From Pararge aegeria (taxonomy: Eukaryota; Arthropoda; Insecta; Lepidoptera; Nymphalidae), in the NCBI RefSeq assembly GCF_905163445.1, contig NC_053195.1, positions 1,354,501-1,418,500 of the forward strand: a DNA stretch of 64,000 nt, written 5' to 3'. Shown here one piece after another: positions 52,956 through 62,930 of this stretch (the stretch's first letter is position 1; every line of letters starts with the position of its first letter). Position numbers and translations under genes: made by a program. Under the pieces are notes generated by a model. It saw only the letters and a list, made by a program, of their open reading frames with translations, was not told the origin of the DNA and ran no database searches.

Positions 52956-53224
52956 AGTAACAAAGTAGTAGAAAAGTAGTAACAAGTAACTATACTAGTT
53001 ACTACTGAAGAGGTACGTACAAAGGTTAAAACTCCTCCCGAAACTGAAGCCAAAGTCTTGCTCAAAAATTTTGCTCTCCTACTTACTTTTGCCACCGGTA
53101 CAGTAACATTTTCATAGGATGGTAGCTTTACGGTGCACTATTGCAAAGTAACAAACACGTCAATTAATTGACACCTATACACCGATAACCCTTACGAATT
53201 TTTTAACATAAAATAAATTAGAAT

Positions 53225-53410
53225 CTATACATTTATTCCTCTTAATAGCATGTAGTATCGATAACAAAATGAAAGAATCACGTCACTTTTAATTTCACTG
53301 ACATCATGAGTTTCGATAACATCGAACATATGACCTTTGCTCGAACAATCCGACCAGTGCGGAGGTCGGGCACGTATGGCCACGGAACCAGCAGGTTTCA
53401 TAAGATCCAT
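53225..53410 (-). CDS. Candidate small coding frame, 61 codons, unidentified
   Basis: An ATG at 53410 in a fair start context (AAAATGG) opens a 61-codon frame with balanced composition: MDLMKPAGSVAIRARPPHWS, then KGHMFDVIETHDVSEIKSDV, then ILSFCYRYYMLLRG, stop at 53227-53225. It lies in otherwise AT-rich DNA. An acceptor-like TTTCCAG occurs upstream on the minus strand. I do not recognise any domain. It could be a small gene, an exon or chance. Confidence 0.25.
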   Translation of the reverse strand: MDLMKPAGSVAIRARPPHWSDCSSKGHMFDVIETHDVSEIKSDVILSFCYRYYMLLRGINV

Positions 53411-53615
53411 TTTTATAAGTGAAAATAAAATACTGGAAATTTTATTTATAAAACACGCTTTAAAAATACATGAATCACAATATATAACTCAAAATCTTTG
53501 CTAATCTAATCGTGCTATGGACAGTTTTAGTTTTACAAATAATATATAATGAAAAGATAAAACGTATGTTAATACAGCCTATGATATAAAATAAAAATTA
53601 CATTCAAATCTATAA

Positions 53616-53873
53616 ATAATAAATAAATAAATAAATACATCGCCATCTAGCCCCAAAGTAAGCGTTGCTTGTGTTATGGGTACTGAGATAGCTGATGAAT
53701 ATTTTTTTTATGAATATAATACACATAAATACTTATAATATACAGATAAACACCCAGCCACTGAAAAACATTCATGTTCATCACACAAACATTTTCCAGT
53801 TGTGGGAATCGAACCCACGACCTTGGACTCAGAAAGCAGGGTCGCTGCCCACTGCGCCACTCGGCCGTCAAAA
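53616..53873 (-). repeat. SINE-A, full length, intact boxes
   Basis: AATAAATAAATAAATACATC, GCCATCTAGCCCCAAAGTAA, CACCCAGCCACTGAAAAACA, GGGAATCGAACCCACGACCT and CTGCGCCACTCGGCCGTCAA. Frames crossing it on both strands are by-products. Confidence 0.95.
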
Positions 53874-53989
53874 TTAATGGCCGTCTATGATATATGATTG
53901 ATGAAAATATTATTTTAAGTTTAATTACCGGATGATATTAAAATCAATTCTTGTTAGTTAAAATATAAACAGGTCTTCACTGAAATTGT

Positions 53990-54175
53990 ATTAATTATTA
54001 TCAGCCTATCATAATCCCACTGTTTAGCAGAGGCCATCTCTTTTATGGAGAAATTGCTTATACTAATTACACTGCTCCAGTACAGGTTGGTGGGCTTAAA
54101 GGATTATTCTAAAATGTTAGAAATTTAAGCTGGGATCGATGACCAAGAAGATGATGACTAAGCTGATTGTTAGTA
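53990..54175. repeat. Possible unclassified repeat
   Basis: CAGCCTATCATAATCCCACT, AATTACACTGCTCCAGTACA and GGTTGGTGGGCTTAAAG parallel the repeat at 44030-44305 (CTGCTCCAATGCGGGTTGATGGGCTT). Confidence 0.45.
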
Positions 54176-54184
54176 ATAAACAAC

Positions 54185-54335
54185 ACTTTGCAGGGCTTCC
54201 AAAGCTACCGGCCCGGTTACAACCAACCTGAGGCGTAGCCTCCGGCAACCCTTCAAACCGGAACAGTGGCAGAAATTTGGATGGTCTTAGTACTTCCCCG
54301 GACGAACTCTGTCAGTAAAAGCTCTAACTCTATAC
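54185..54335 (+). repeat. U2 dispersed repeat, 3' part
   Basis: AACCTGAGGCGTAGCCTCCG, CCTTCAAACCGGAACAG, CTTAGTACTTCCCCGGACGA and ACTCTGTCAGTAAAAGCTCT follow U2. Confidence 0.6.
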
Positions 54336-54370
54336 TAGCCTGTTATAAGACATGGCAATAGTTTAATAGC

Positions 54371-54636
54371 GACCGATTGGCGGAATAGGCAGCGAATTGC
54401 TTCTGAATCCTGCTTTCTGAATCCGTGGGTTCAATTCCCACAACTGGAAAATGTTTGTGTGATGAATATGAATGTTTTTCAGTGTCTGAATGTTTATGTG
54501 TGTACAATGTACATTATAACTATTAATTTATATTGTTCATAAATATACTCATCTGTCATTTTAGTACCCATAACACAAGCTAAGCTTACTTTGGCGCTAG
54601 ATGGTGATGTGTGTATTGTCGTAGTATATATATATA
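54371..54636 (+). repeat. SINE-A, full length with head changes
   Basis: GACCGATTGGCGGAATAGGC has a damaged A box. GTGGGTTCAATTCCCACAAC keeps a usable B box. The rest (TTTCAGTGTCTGAATGTTTA, CACAAGCTAAGCTTACTTTG) is typical. Confidence 0.9.
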
Positions 54637-54790
54637 AACTAACTGACACGTGCAAATTCGTTGCACCAAATTGGTTATTACCGGAAAACACAAATAAAAT
54701 GACATTTTCTAAAAATAAATCCTAGCTAGATCGATTTATCGAAAATCGTTGAAGCCGATTCCGAGATTCCAATTTTATATATACAAGAAT
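54637..54790 (-). mobile_element. Helitron, decayed ends, abutting SINE-A
   Basis: AACTAACTGACACGTGCAAA is a minus-strand Helitron 3' end with CTAA/CTAG decay. The right part in complement (TATATATAAAATTGGAATCT, CGGAATCGGCTTCAACG) is the 5' interior. Confidence 0.55.
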
Positions 54791-55283
54791 TGCTCGTTTA
54801 AAGATATAAGATATTTATTAAAAAAAAAAAATCCCTATTCCCTAACGCCGGCTGGAGTTGAGTAATAAACAATATGAATAAAAACTGAATTAAAATCGCT
54901 TATTTAACGGCTCCCCACTTATCTGAAATCTAGAAAACAATATCGATAACACAGGGCGGAGCGGCCCCGCCCTACACGAATAAATATTTAATTAAACATG
55001 AATGATCACGAATTATTTGGATGCCCAATGAAATCATCTTCTATTTCCTTTTCCTTTTGTATAATAATTATAATATATAACATATTTTCGTATGATTTAT
55101 CTTTTAATTAGTTATATGAAGGCATCTTAAGAATTGTTATCTAAAATTGTAGGATGAATTTCATTTCTGTTTTATTTAGATTAGATTTAGATTTTATTTC
55201 TGTAAAAAAAAAGATAGTAATATTCGTTTGGTAATAAGTTCATAATTAAACACCTATATAAAGATTGGAATAATAAAAGCATA
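54791..55283. other. No gene seen
   Basis: AT-rich. GGGCGGAGCGGCCCCGCCC near 54955 is a short GC-rich inverted repeat. Confidence 0.4.
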
Positions 55284-55456
55284 TCAGAATAAGTTATCTG
55301 TTAGTAACGGAGTATTTCTAGAATCCAGTAAGCATCTTTTCCAGACAAATTGGAATGATAATGACCATAACAAAAAGGGTTTTTTTGTTTCTGGTACGAA
55401 ATACTTTAATCCACCTAATAGTATAGCCAACGTCATGTTAAATGGAATACCATCGC
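55284..55456 (-). other. Candidate exon with strong acceptor, membrane-like segment
   Basis: On the minus strand TTGGCTCTTTTTACAG|GC is a good splice acceptor. It is followed by DGIPFNMTLAILLGGLKYFV and a frame running to a stop at 55284. A donor-like TTAG|GTGGAT lies within. The hydrophobic core could be a transmembrane segment. I do not recognise a family, and AT-rich hydrophobic frames arise easily by chance. Confidence 0.25.
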
Positions 55457-55849
55457 CTGTAAAAAGAGCCAAATTTTTCAGTGCGAGGAATATGTCGGAA
55501 TGTATATGAGGACATGTAAACAGGGTAAACTCGCACTTGGCCAGTTTTTAAACGAAGATATTATTCCCACACTAAAATGCTAGTACTATAGAAATCGGCT
55601 AGGCACCGAGCGCGCTCGCTACACGCAAGGGTGGTGCCCGGGGTAATTAATACACGCCCACTTCGCGGGAAGTGAACCCGACACCTGTAGTTAGTTTATG
55701 TGTACCTGGTACCTACCTAACCTAAATACTATGTTAACTGTATATAGCGGTCTATCCATCTTCTCTTATTTCATTTCTCTTTTATATAATTAAAAATTAA
55801 TCGCTTGGCATGATTGGCATATTATTGGCATACAGGGCGATTTTTTTTT
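55457..55849. other. No gene seen
   Basis: GCACCGAGCGCGCTCGCTAC and CCACTTCGCGGGAAGTGAAC near 55605-55675 form a small CpG-rich patch with short palindromes. No frame of interest. Confidence 0.35.
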
Positions 55850-55925
55850 TAAATGTATAGACTAGCTCTTGACCGCAATCACACCCGAAAATAAGTGATC
55901 ATGCCTAACTCTAGATTTGAAGGAG
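55850..55925 (-). repeat. SINE-B 3' end, degenerate
   Basis: ACTAGCTCTTGACCGCAATC, ACACCCGAAAATAAGTGATC is the minus-strand SINE-B tail region. Confidence 0.5.
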
Positions 55926-56059
55926 CGCATATTATAGGTATCGAGAAAGCCGGAAGCCGGAAGGGCATTTCAGACGCAAATTAGGAAGCAAAACGCTTTG
56001 TACGAGTCCAATGGACATCAACTACGTAACGGTACAGATCCTTACGATACCTTTCGATA

Positions 56060-56332
56060 ATAAATAAATAAATAAATATACAACGACAATACACATAACG
56101 CCATCTAGTCCCAAAGTAAGCGTAGCTTGTATTATGGGTACTAAGATGACGGATGAATACTTTTATTAATAATATACATAAAATACTTATAATAGACAGA
56201 TAAAAACGCAGACACTGAAAAAACATTCATGTTCATCACACAAACATTTTTCCAGTTGTGGGAATCAAACCCATAGATAGCCTTAGACTCAGAAAGCAGG
56301 GTCGCTGTCCACTGCGCCAATCGACCGTCAAA
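56060..56332 (-). repeat. SINE-A, full length with a short insertion in the head
   Basis: AATAAATAAATAAATATACA, CGCCATCTAGTCCCAAAGTA, CAGACACTGAAAAAACATTC and TGCGCCAATCGACCGTCAAA. The B box reads GGGAATCAAACCCATAGATA in complement, with extra bases. Confidence 0.9.
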
Positions 56333-56724
56333 GGCTGTTGGTAGAAAGGTGAAGATGGAACCAAACTAAATAGTTCCTTAGCACAATCTCCGAAATATAT
56401 CTCGTAGAATACCGAAAGACAGGCAACTTTGTGATAGAGTTGCAAACATTGGAGTCTACTGTATATTGCCTTGTCACCGATGAGTCACCAACTAACCTAA
56501 TTTTTACACACAGCCTGTCCTTTACAGTAAAATTCTTACTAGACGTATTCCTTAATGTTTTGCCTGCAAAAACTGTTCTTCTTCTTTATTTTAATTTATT
56601 CTGCCTCTGTTAATAAGTACCAAAAGAAGTGACAGGTGAAGCGCTTGATTACCTCATCTGTTGATAGAAGGGCTGGCTCATTTTTTGCACAAAACATCAG
56701 CCTGTCTGTTAACCGATCATTAAA
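56333..56724. other. No gene seen
   Basis: AT-rich unique-looking DNA. Confidence 0.4.
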
Positions 56725-56832
56725 TCCTTAACTGCAATCTCACCTGGTGATGAGTGATTATGCAGTCTAAGATGGTAGCGGGATAAGGTAAGCGGAGTAA
56801 TGGTAAGGCAGTTAAACTAAGTCCATACTCCT
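56725..56832 (-). repeat. SINE-B 3' part, abutting SINE-C
   Basis: CTTAACTGCAATCTCACCTG, ATTATGCAGTCTAAGATGGT and AGCGGGATAAGG follow the minus-strand SINE-B. It ends at a SINE-C head. Confidence 0.65.
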
Positions 56833-57112
56833 CGCTTGACAATGGGTGGGAGCTCGATTTACCTTTCGAGGGGCCGAATTCGAATACCAGCACGCACCTC
56901 TAACATTTCTAAGTTATGTGCGTTTTATGTAACTAAATATCACTTGCTTCAACGGTGAAACATGCATGCCTAAGTGTTCTCCATAATTTTGTGTGTAGAG
57001 TCCACCAATACGCACAGGGCCAGCGTGGTGGACTACGGCCTTAACCCCTTCTCATTTTGGGAGGAGATCCGTACCCTATAGTGGGCCGGTAATGGGTTGA
57101 TATGATGATAAC
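56833..57112 (+). repeat. SINE-C, near full length, A box damaged
   Basis: GCTTGACAATGGGTGGGAGC, GAATTCGAATACCAGC (changed B box), TGCTTCAACGGTGAAACATG, GGCCAGCGTGGTGGACTACG, GTAATGGGTTGATATGATGA. Confidence 0.85.
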
Positions 57113-57326
57113 ATACCTACATAAGAGATTACATGACGCCCTGCCGGGGCATTGCGAAATATTTACCGAATTTATTTTTAATTCTGATTATTTAAAAAAA
57201 AAAAAATGGTTAAATAAAATTAATTAAAACAGGTACAGAATTTTAAAAAATGTCTGCTTGAAATATAGTAATTTCAATATACACAAGATTGGATGTCACT
57301 TACAATGTTTATGTAATATCTTGTAA

Positions 57327-57696
57327 TCTATATATATATAAAAGAGAAAGTGTGTAGGTACGAGTATGTTCCGTATAGGCTCCGAAACGGCTGGACCGAT
57401 TTCAATGAAACTTTCAGTGAAAGTTTGGTAAAAATCGGAGCACTCCTATTTTTGAACTGTCAAATACAGCTTTTATTCACTATGATGATATTTTATTGTT
57501 GGGTGTACATGGGTGTAGATAATGATCTTCACCCGCTCGAGAAGAGAATAGAAGAGAATGAATACGGAGAGAAAAAAGGATTTAATATATTATGAGACCT
57601 TAATTTAAAAACGGAGAGAAAATTTAATGATGTTAGTTTATTGTTTAAATAAAATAAAGCAAAATCTAGCCCGGCTAAGCGGGCTGGGTACGCTAG
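57327..57696 (+). mobile_element. Helitron, 370 bp, intact ends and hairpin
   Basis: TCTATATATATATAAAAGAG follows A (57326), and GGGTACGCTAG precedes T (57697). The hairpin AGCCCG-GCTAAG-CGGGCT at 57668-57685 stands 11 bases before the terminus. The interior matches 5431-5780. The frames inside are not genes. Confidence 0.9.
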
Positions 57697-58196
57697 TATA
57701 GAATAAATGCTCATGTTCAGGTTTTAAATTCTCATATCACAATAGCACGGCTAAATTACCTGTACATTGAGTGAAGACACTACCTTAATATTCCGCAGTT
57801 ATGCTAGGTTTATTAAAATTGAGACGAGTGAAGGCGTCAAGTGAATTAAAAGTAATAAGGCACTAAGAGCTTCACATGGAAAGATGGCGTTGAAGACTTA
57901 ATGGTTTTATTGATATTTACCCGAATTAAAAGCGAGAAATACAATATTTAGAATCTGAATTAAATCATACAGAAAACGAATTGAAGGCATATGCAGAGTC
58001 ACGCACGCCATAAAATAAATATCGTGCGAACTCTGCCGTCACGAGTTGTGTGTGATTCTACATCGTAATCTAATAATACAGTGCTTAAGGGTGAGCGATT
58101 CGAAAATTAGAATTAAAAAAAAAACTTTAATAATGCGTAGCGCGAGCGGATGACCGGATCGCATTTCTAATTTTTCAGAGCTACGAGCATTTATAA
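57697..58196. other. No gene seen
   Basis: AT-rich unique-looking DNA. Confidence 0.4.
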
Positions 58197-58280
58197 TTTA
58201 TGCAATTAAAATATCACTTGCTTTAACGGTGAAGCCAAACATCTTTAGGAAAAGGTGTTTGGCAGTTCGCTATAACGCAT
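58197..58280 (+). repeat. SINE-C internal scrap
   Basis: AATATCACTTGCTTTAACGG, TGAAGCCAAACATC matches the SINE-C middle. A fuller copy follows at 58358. Confidence 0.5.
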
Positions 58281-58357
58281 CGCATCTCCACACTTGTGGT
58301 GAAACTCTAGCGTGGTTGTCTCCGGTATACCTAATTCTGAGACTTTACTAAATATTA

Positions 58358-58636
58358 GAAAGCGGTAGGTACTAGCTCGACTTCACTTCCGGGGGGCCGA
58401 GTTCGATTCCCAGCGCACCTAGAACTTTTCTAAGTTATGCGCGTTTTAAGTTATTAAAACATTACTTGCTTCAACGGTGAAGGAAAACATCATGAGGAAA
58501 CCTGCATGCCTGAGAGTTCCATATAATATTCTCAAAGGTGTGTGGAGTCCACCAATCCGCACTGGGCCAGTGTGGTGGACTACCGTGGTGGAAATTAACC
58601 CCTTCTCTGATGTTTATGTGATGATGATGATGACTA
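58358..58636 (+). repeat. SINE-C, near full length
   Basis: GCGGTAGGTACTAGCTCGAC, GAGTTCGATTCCCAGCGCAC (B box intact), TGCTTCAACGGTGAAGGAAA, GTGTGTGGAGTCCACCAATC and (GAT)n. The A box is shortened. Confidence 0.85.
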
Positions 58637-59415
58637 AATATACATTAAGGTACCTATATTTAATATTTATTTTACGGTATTAATTAAATTATTGTACTGC
58701 AAAGTAGAGTTATAAAGTACAGCACGCTTGCCTAGAAGATTCATACGCACTGATTTAAAGATTTTGGCCTAAGAAACAGCTTCATGTCTTTAATCATTAG
58801 TCTTAACTTATTTTATAACGTTAGTAGACCAATATTAGTACAAATGAGTACAATAAACAGTATTATTAACTAGCTTTTTTAATATATGTTTTTAATAGTT
58901 GTAACAAAAAAAATACGTTATACGTAATAGTTATCGTTCTGGTTGATACCTTAATAGTTTCCTAGTAGAAATTGTGTAAAACCTCTTTATTTTTATGAAA
59001 GTAACTAGTACATTTATAATTTACCATGATAAATTTAAAAGTTTATCATTTATCTTAAGATACTTTGTTGCGGTTAATATTGTAGCTAGAAAGGCTTTCC
59101 CTTAACAACGATGATATGAATAATCTCAGAGCAATGAGTTGGGTTAGAACAGAAGCCGCCTCGGTCTCCAATTATAGCGGGCGTCATTAAATAATAATAA
59201 AAATAATATAATTCAGTTTAGTCAAGTAGACAAATGATTACTTTATGCGGAATTGTCGGTTGAGAGGGATGGTAGCGATTTCAGAAGAGCTTATCGATGT
59301 CGATTAAACACAATGTAAAGTTAAACCCACTATCATAATATTAAGATCGTGTGATATTGTTAAGGCACGTAAGTAGTATATCTTCCTGTTAGTATAAAAC
59401 TGCCAAGAAAATATA
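58637..59415. other. No gene seen
   Basis: AT-rich. AATAATAATAAAAATAATAT near 59190 may be a second LINE tail. Confidence 0.35.
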
Positions 59416-59810
59416 TTAAGTTCAGTACAACAATGTGCTGAGGGCGGTGTTGAAGAAGCCACGACGCTGCAGCGCGTCAGAGATGTTTGCGGAAGCGCGG
59501 GTAGATGATTTCTACGCGATCATCCGCAAGCGTGCTGCGTTAATGATGAGCAGGCTCGTGAGCAGCACCAGCATCCTCCTCAGTACACTGGCATTCAGGC
59601 TGGACAGCTCTCTCTGGGGAAGCTGGGATGGTGTGCACACGCGCTATAGGGGTGTTATAAGTAGACTATAAGTAATTTTGTGCATAGAATAAGGTTGTTT
59701 TTTAGTTGTTAAGTACTAACATAGGTTTAACTTCATTGTTCTACTAACACGATATGGACAAATGACTGATATAAAGATTATTATTATTATTATTATTATT
59801 ATTATAATAT
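59416..59810 (+). mobile_element. 5'-truncated LINE with ORF end, 3' UTR and (ATT)n tail
   Basis: An ORF end (to 59671) is followed by a 3' UTR of about 100 bases and eight or more ATT units. The left edge at about 59415 is an abrupt truncation. No target-site duplication was confirmed by eye. Confidence 0.7.
59426..59671 (+). pseudogene. LINE reverse transcriptase ORF, C-terminal 80 codons
   Basis: The frame reads YNNVLRAVLKKPRRCSASEM, then FAEARVDDFYAIIRKRAALM. YN...R...L...RCSAS.MF and the following F.AI.RKR phrase mark the C-terminal end of a lepidopteran LINE ORF2. The frame is open to its own stop at 59669-59671, so the fragment is relatively young. All enzymatic domains are missing. 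Confidence 0.7.
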
Positions 59811-62058
59811 TATTTTTAGATATATATTATCTTTTCTTTGTTTCACGTTCATTAAAATAATCTTTACTAGTGTGTATTTAATAATATGCCATGAGTAAAC
59901 CGAAAACTTATCTACCAATATTTATCGCATGTCAGCTTGCAGAACATGGTTAGGCACAATATCAACAATATTGTATCACTCTTAAACTTCTTGCAAATTA
60001 TTTTCATTTCATAATTCATTTAATTTCTCTTTTACAAACTATTATAACTCTCGTCCCATATACGAGAAAATATTTCGTATTGATCAAGTTTTATGGCAGA
60101 TAACAAATATTTATTTTATAAAAGCTCAAACCATCGATATCGTGCGAGGCCATCCCTATCCCATTACCCCGGCGCCGTCTGTAATCCGGTCTCGTTTTAT
60201 TTCGCAAATCAGTTGCGGTGAGTTAGATTGTTTAGCGCACGGTAGCCTCCCGACTCCTGTAATTCTACTTCCGACTGAGGAATAAAACAAACTACAGCGT
60301 AATTTTAATCTATATAAGGGAAAATAAGAACCAAGAAACTTCTTATAAAATGTATTCTGGTATAGTTCACATTTCTGTACGTTTTTCTTAACAAAAAATA
60401 CGGTTAATGCAAAATTGAAAAGTGCATATCATGATGATGATTGTAACTGTCGATATTTCGACCCAATGAAGAGAAGCGACATAAGACACGGAAGCAAGTA
60501 CCACTGTATGAGATCGCCTGGTGGTCTCATTAAAAAAATCTTAGTTGAAAATCGCCCGATACATAAAAAGTAAAAGTGAAAAGTGTGTTTGGAATCATAA
60601 ATGAAACTTTCTGAAATTTTGTTTAAAATTATGATAATTTTGTACTTTAATTTTTTTTTTATATATATCGGTTCTAGTGACGACTAACATTGAATAGCTG
60701 AACGACTTATGATAATATTTACTAGGTCTGCGATCATTTGCGATCTGATAAATCGTTCATGACATCTGTTAAATCTTTGGTAAAGTATCACACACACTTA
60801 CGTTATTACAGCCAACAAACAAGAAATAAATGCAGCTATTTTATTTCTGTCTAAAAAAAATATTTTGCAATTTACCTATTCAAGTTTCTTGCGTTGTCAA
60901 TTAAAATTATGTAACATTTTGAGATGGCATTCCTAATCAAGTGTTCATATTTTTTTAAATGTTAAGTAGCAAATAATTATGTTCGTTGCAAGTCGTGACG
61001 AGATTATTAAAAACTGGACATCCCATATTAATGGCAGTATCAATTAGATATAAAGTTTGATTTATTGGCGAAATAAAAAATAAGCCACAATAAGCCATAA
61101 TTGATGAGCTGTTGCGTCAGTCAAGTAAAAGCAGTCACAACAGATTACAAAGAACAAAGAAGAGCACACATCATCTGTCAATAGACAAGTAATTACATAT
61201 TGATTTACAACAAGCAATTACTTATGGTCTGTGCCCATTCGCGTTATAATTGTTACGGGCATAATCGATTTTACGCGTTCACTTTTTTCGATATGATATG
61301 GACCGCGCGTTCGCATCACTCGTATGAAAATTCAATTAATATAAAAGCTTTAAAATATATATATATAATGTTACACGTGTATATCTATTAAAATGTTATT
61401 AATAAACATTATTTAAAAAAATCAGGTTAAATACATCTCTATGCCTAATTGAATCAAGATCGCGGAATGATATAAATATATCTTACAAATACAATACACA
61501 TTCAGGGTCACTTTTTATACAAAGTATAATTCTAAAAAAACATAAAACTATAGATTTGTCTTTAATCAAGGAACTTGAAAAAGAACAAGGATTACAATAT
61601 GTGTGATACCTAAACTAAAAGCACATTTTGCTCATATATTCTACTGCTTTCTCGGCTGCTTACTAGATAATAGGATTTTTAAAACCCATATATGAAATGA
61701 AATGAAATTCATACAAATGTAGATCCATAATTCAAAGGAGGTTGCGGTAATTTACCTACGATAACACAGAAAACTTACTAGTTATTCTAAAGTAAACCTT
61801 ATAAAACCTCAAACACACAGACACACACACACACACAGAGACACACGATGATATTATTTTTATATTCCGTAATTATATTACACAGTAAAATAACTTAAAA
61901 GTTTTTTAAGTTTCGCTGAGACCGTTGTATAATTACTATTTCCTACATTAATAGGACCACCTGATGTGCACTCGTTACCGGGGACATAAGTTTCGTGATC
62001 TCGAATTTATTGATCGGATGTACCATACCCTTCTTGAATGAAAGGTTTTGGTTGTAGC
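59811..62058. other. No gene seen in 2.2 kb
   Basis: AT-rich, apparently unique. A moderately GC-rich stretch lies at 60140-60290 (ATTACCCCGGCGCCGTCTGT). A (CA)n run lies at about 61805-61850. The frame at 61200-61391 has no motif. Confidence 0.4.
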
Positions 62059-62100
62059 CGCTCTCCCAATAAAAAGCATTAAGCTTTTATTGGGAGAGCG
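62059..62100. repeat. Inverted repeat, 18-bp arms
   Basis: CGCTCTCCCAATAAAAAGC and GCTTTTATTGGGAGAGCG pair, with one bulged A, around ATTAA. GC content of the arms is above background. Confidence 0.85.
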
Positions 62101-62549
62101 ACTTGCCGTCGGTTCTTTATGTGAAAAATTCAGACGTCTGTCTGGAAGTAAGTAATAATGAAATTGAAACTTTTCATTCTTAAATACTATAAGACAAATA
62201 AGTCAAGCTAGTAATAAAACTAGCGTGATAAAATGAGTTCAACGCAAGCAATTTTTGTGGCTACTTAATTATTTAAATTAATTAATTACTTTTTTATAAA
62301 TTAAATTATAATTATTTTAATAATTAATTTTATTTAAATTAATTAAAATTATTTTAATTTAATTTTTTAAATTTATTATTTATTTATGTATGTCGTACTC
62401 TAAAACACAGTGTTCAATAAAAACATTAGTTATCATTTCTATTTTCCAAGTATAGAATTAAGATTATTGAATCGATTTTTAAACCCTAAATGGAATATTA
62501 TTATAATGCGCAGTAAAGTTCGATTTTTACTTCTGTTTCATAAAACCAT
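62101..62549. other. No gene seen; extreme AT-rich block
   Basis: 62265-62390 consists largely of AATTAATT/TTTAAATTAA-type runs able to self-pair. Confidence 0.45.
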
Positions 62550-62715
62550 ATAAACCTTTTTTCGTTTTGAGAGCTTCCGCTTAGTGTGCTTCGTAAACGG
62601 TTTCGATAAAATCATGTATCACAAAATTGTTCTACTTTCAAATGTCTAAAAAAAAGTCCGCGATAGTCTATCTTTTAGGGTTGACTTATACGCGGACGAA
62701 GTCGCGAGGTACCGC
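62550..62715 (+). mobile_element. Helitron 3' part, terminus mutated
   Basis: AAAGTCCGCGATAGTC, GTTGACTTATACGCGGACGA, AGTCGCGAGGTACCGCTTC parallels the end of 39764-40680. The hairpin CGCGGACGAAGTCGCG is kept. CTAG has become CTTC. Confidence 0.65.
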
Positions 62716-62763
62716 TTCTTTATATATAAGTTCAAGTTTTGCATCTGAAATAAAGTTTCGTAT

Positions 62764-62930
62764 AGGTGAGTTGAATCTTTTGTCAAATTAAGTTTACATG
62801 ACGCCTTGTGAATGCTATGTGCACTTGTAATTGACGTGCATGTCGGTCCATGTTTTTGTGTGTGTTCTATATTTAAAACCTTGTAAATTGCATTTTGTAA
62901 GTGCTGTTAATAAATAAATAAATATAAAAT
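62764..62930 (+). repeat. U5 unclassified repeat, copy 2
   Basis: GTGAGTTGAATCTTTTGTCA, AATTAAGTTTACATGACGCC, TTGACGTGCATGTCGGTCCA, AAGTGCTGTTAATAAATAAA. It pairs with 32580-32758, and the AATAAATAAATA end looks like a retroelement tail. Confidence 0.6.

Noticed and set aside
57350..57714. Opposing frames of 61-81 codons
   Set aside because: They lie inside or across a non-coding Helitron with a near-duplicate at 5431-5780 that does not conserve the frame.
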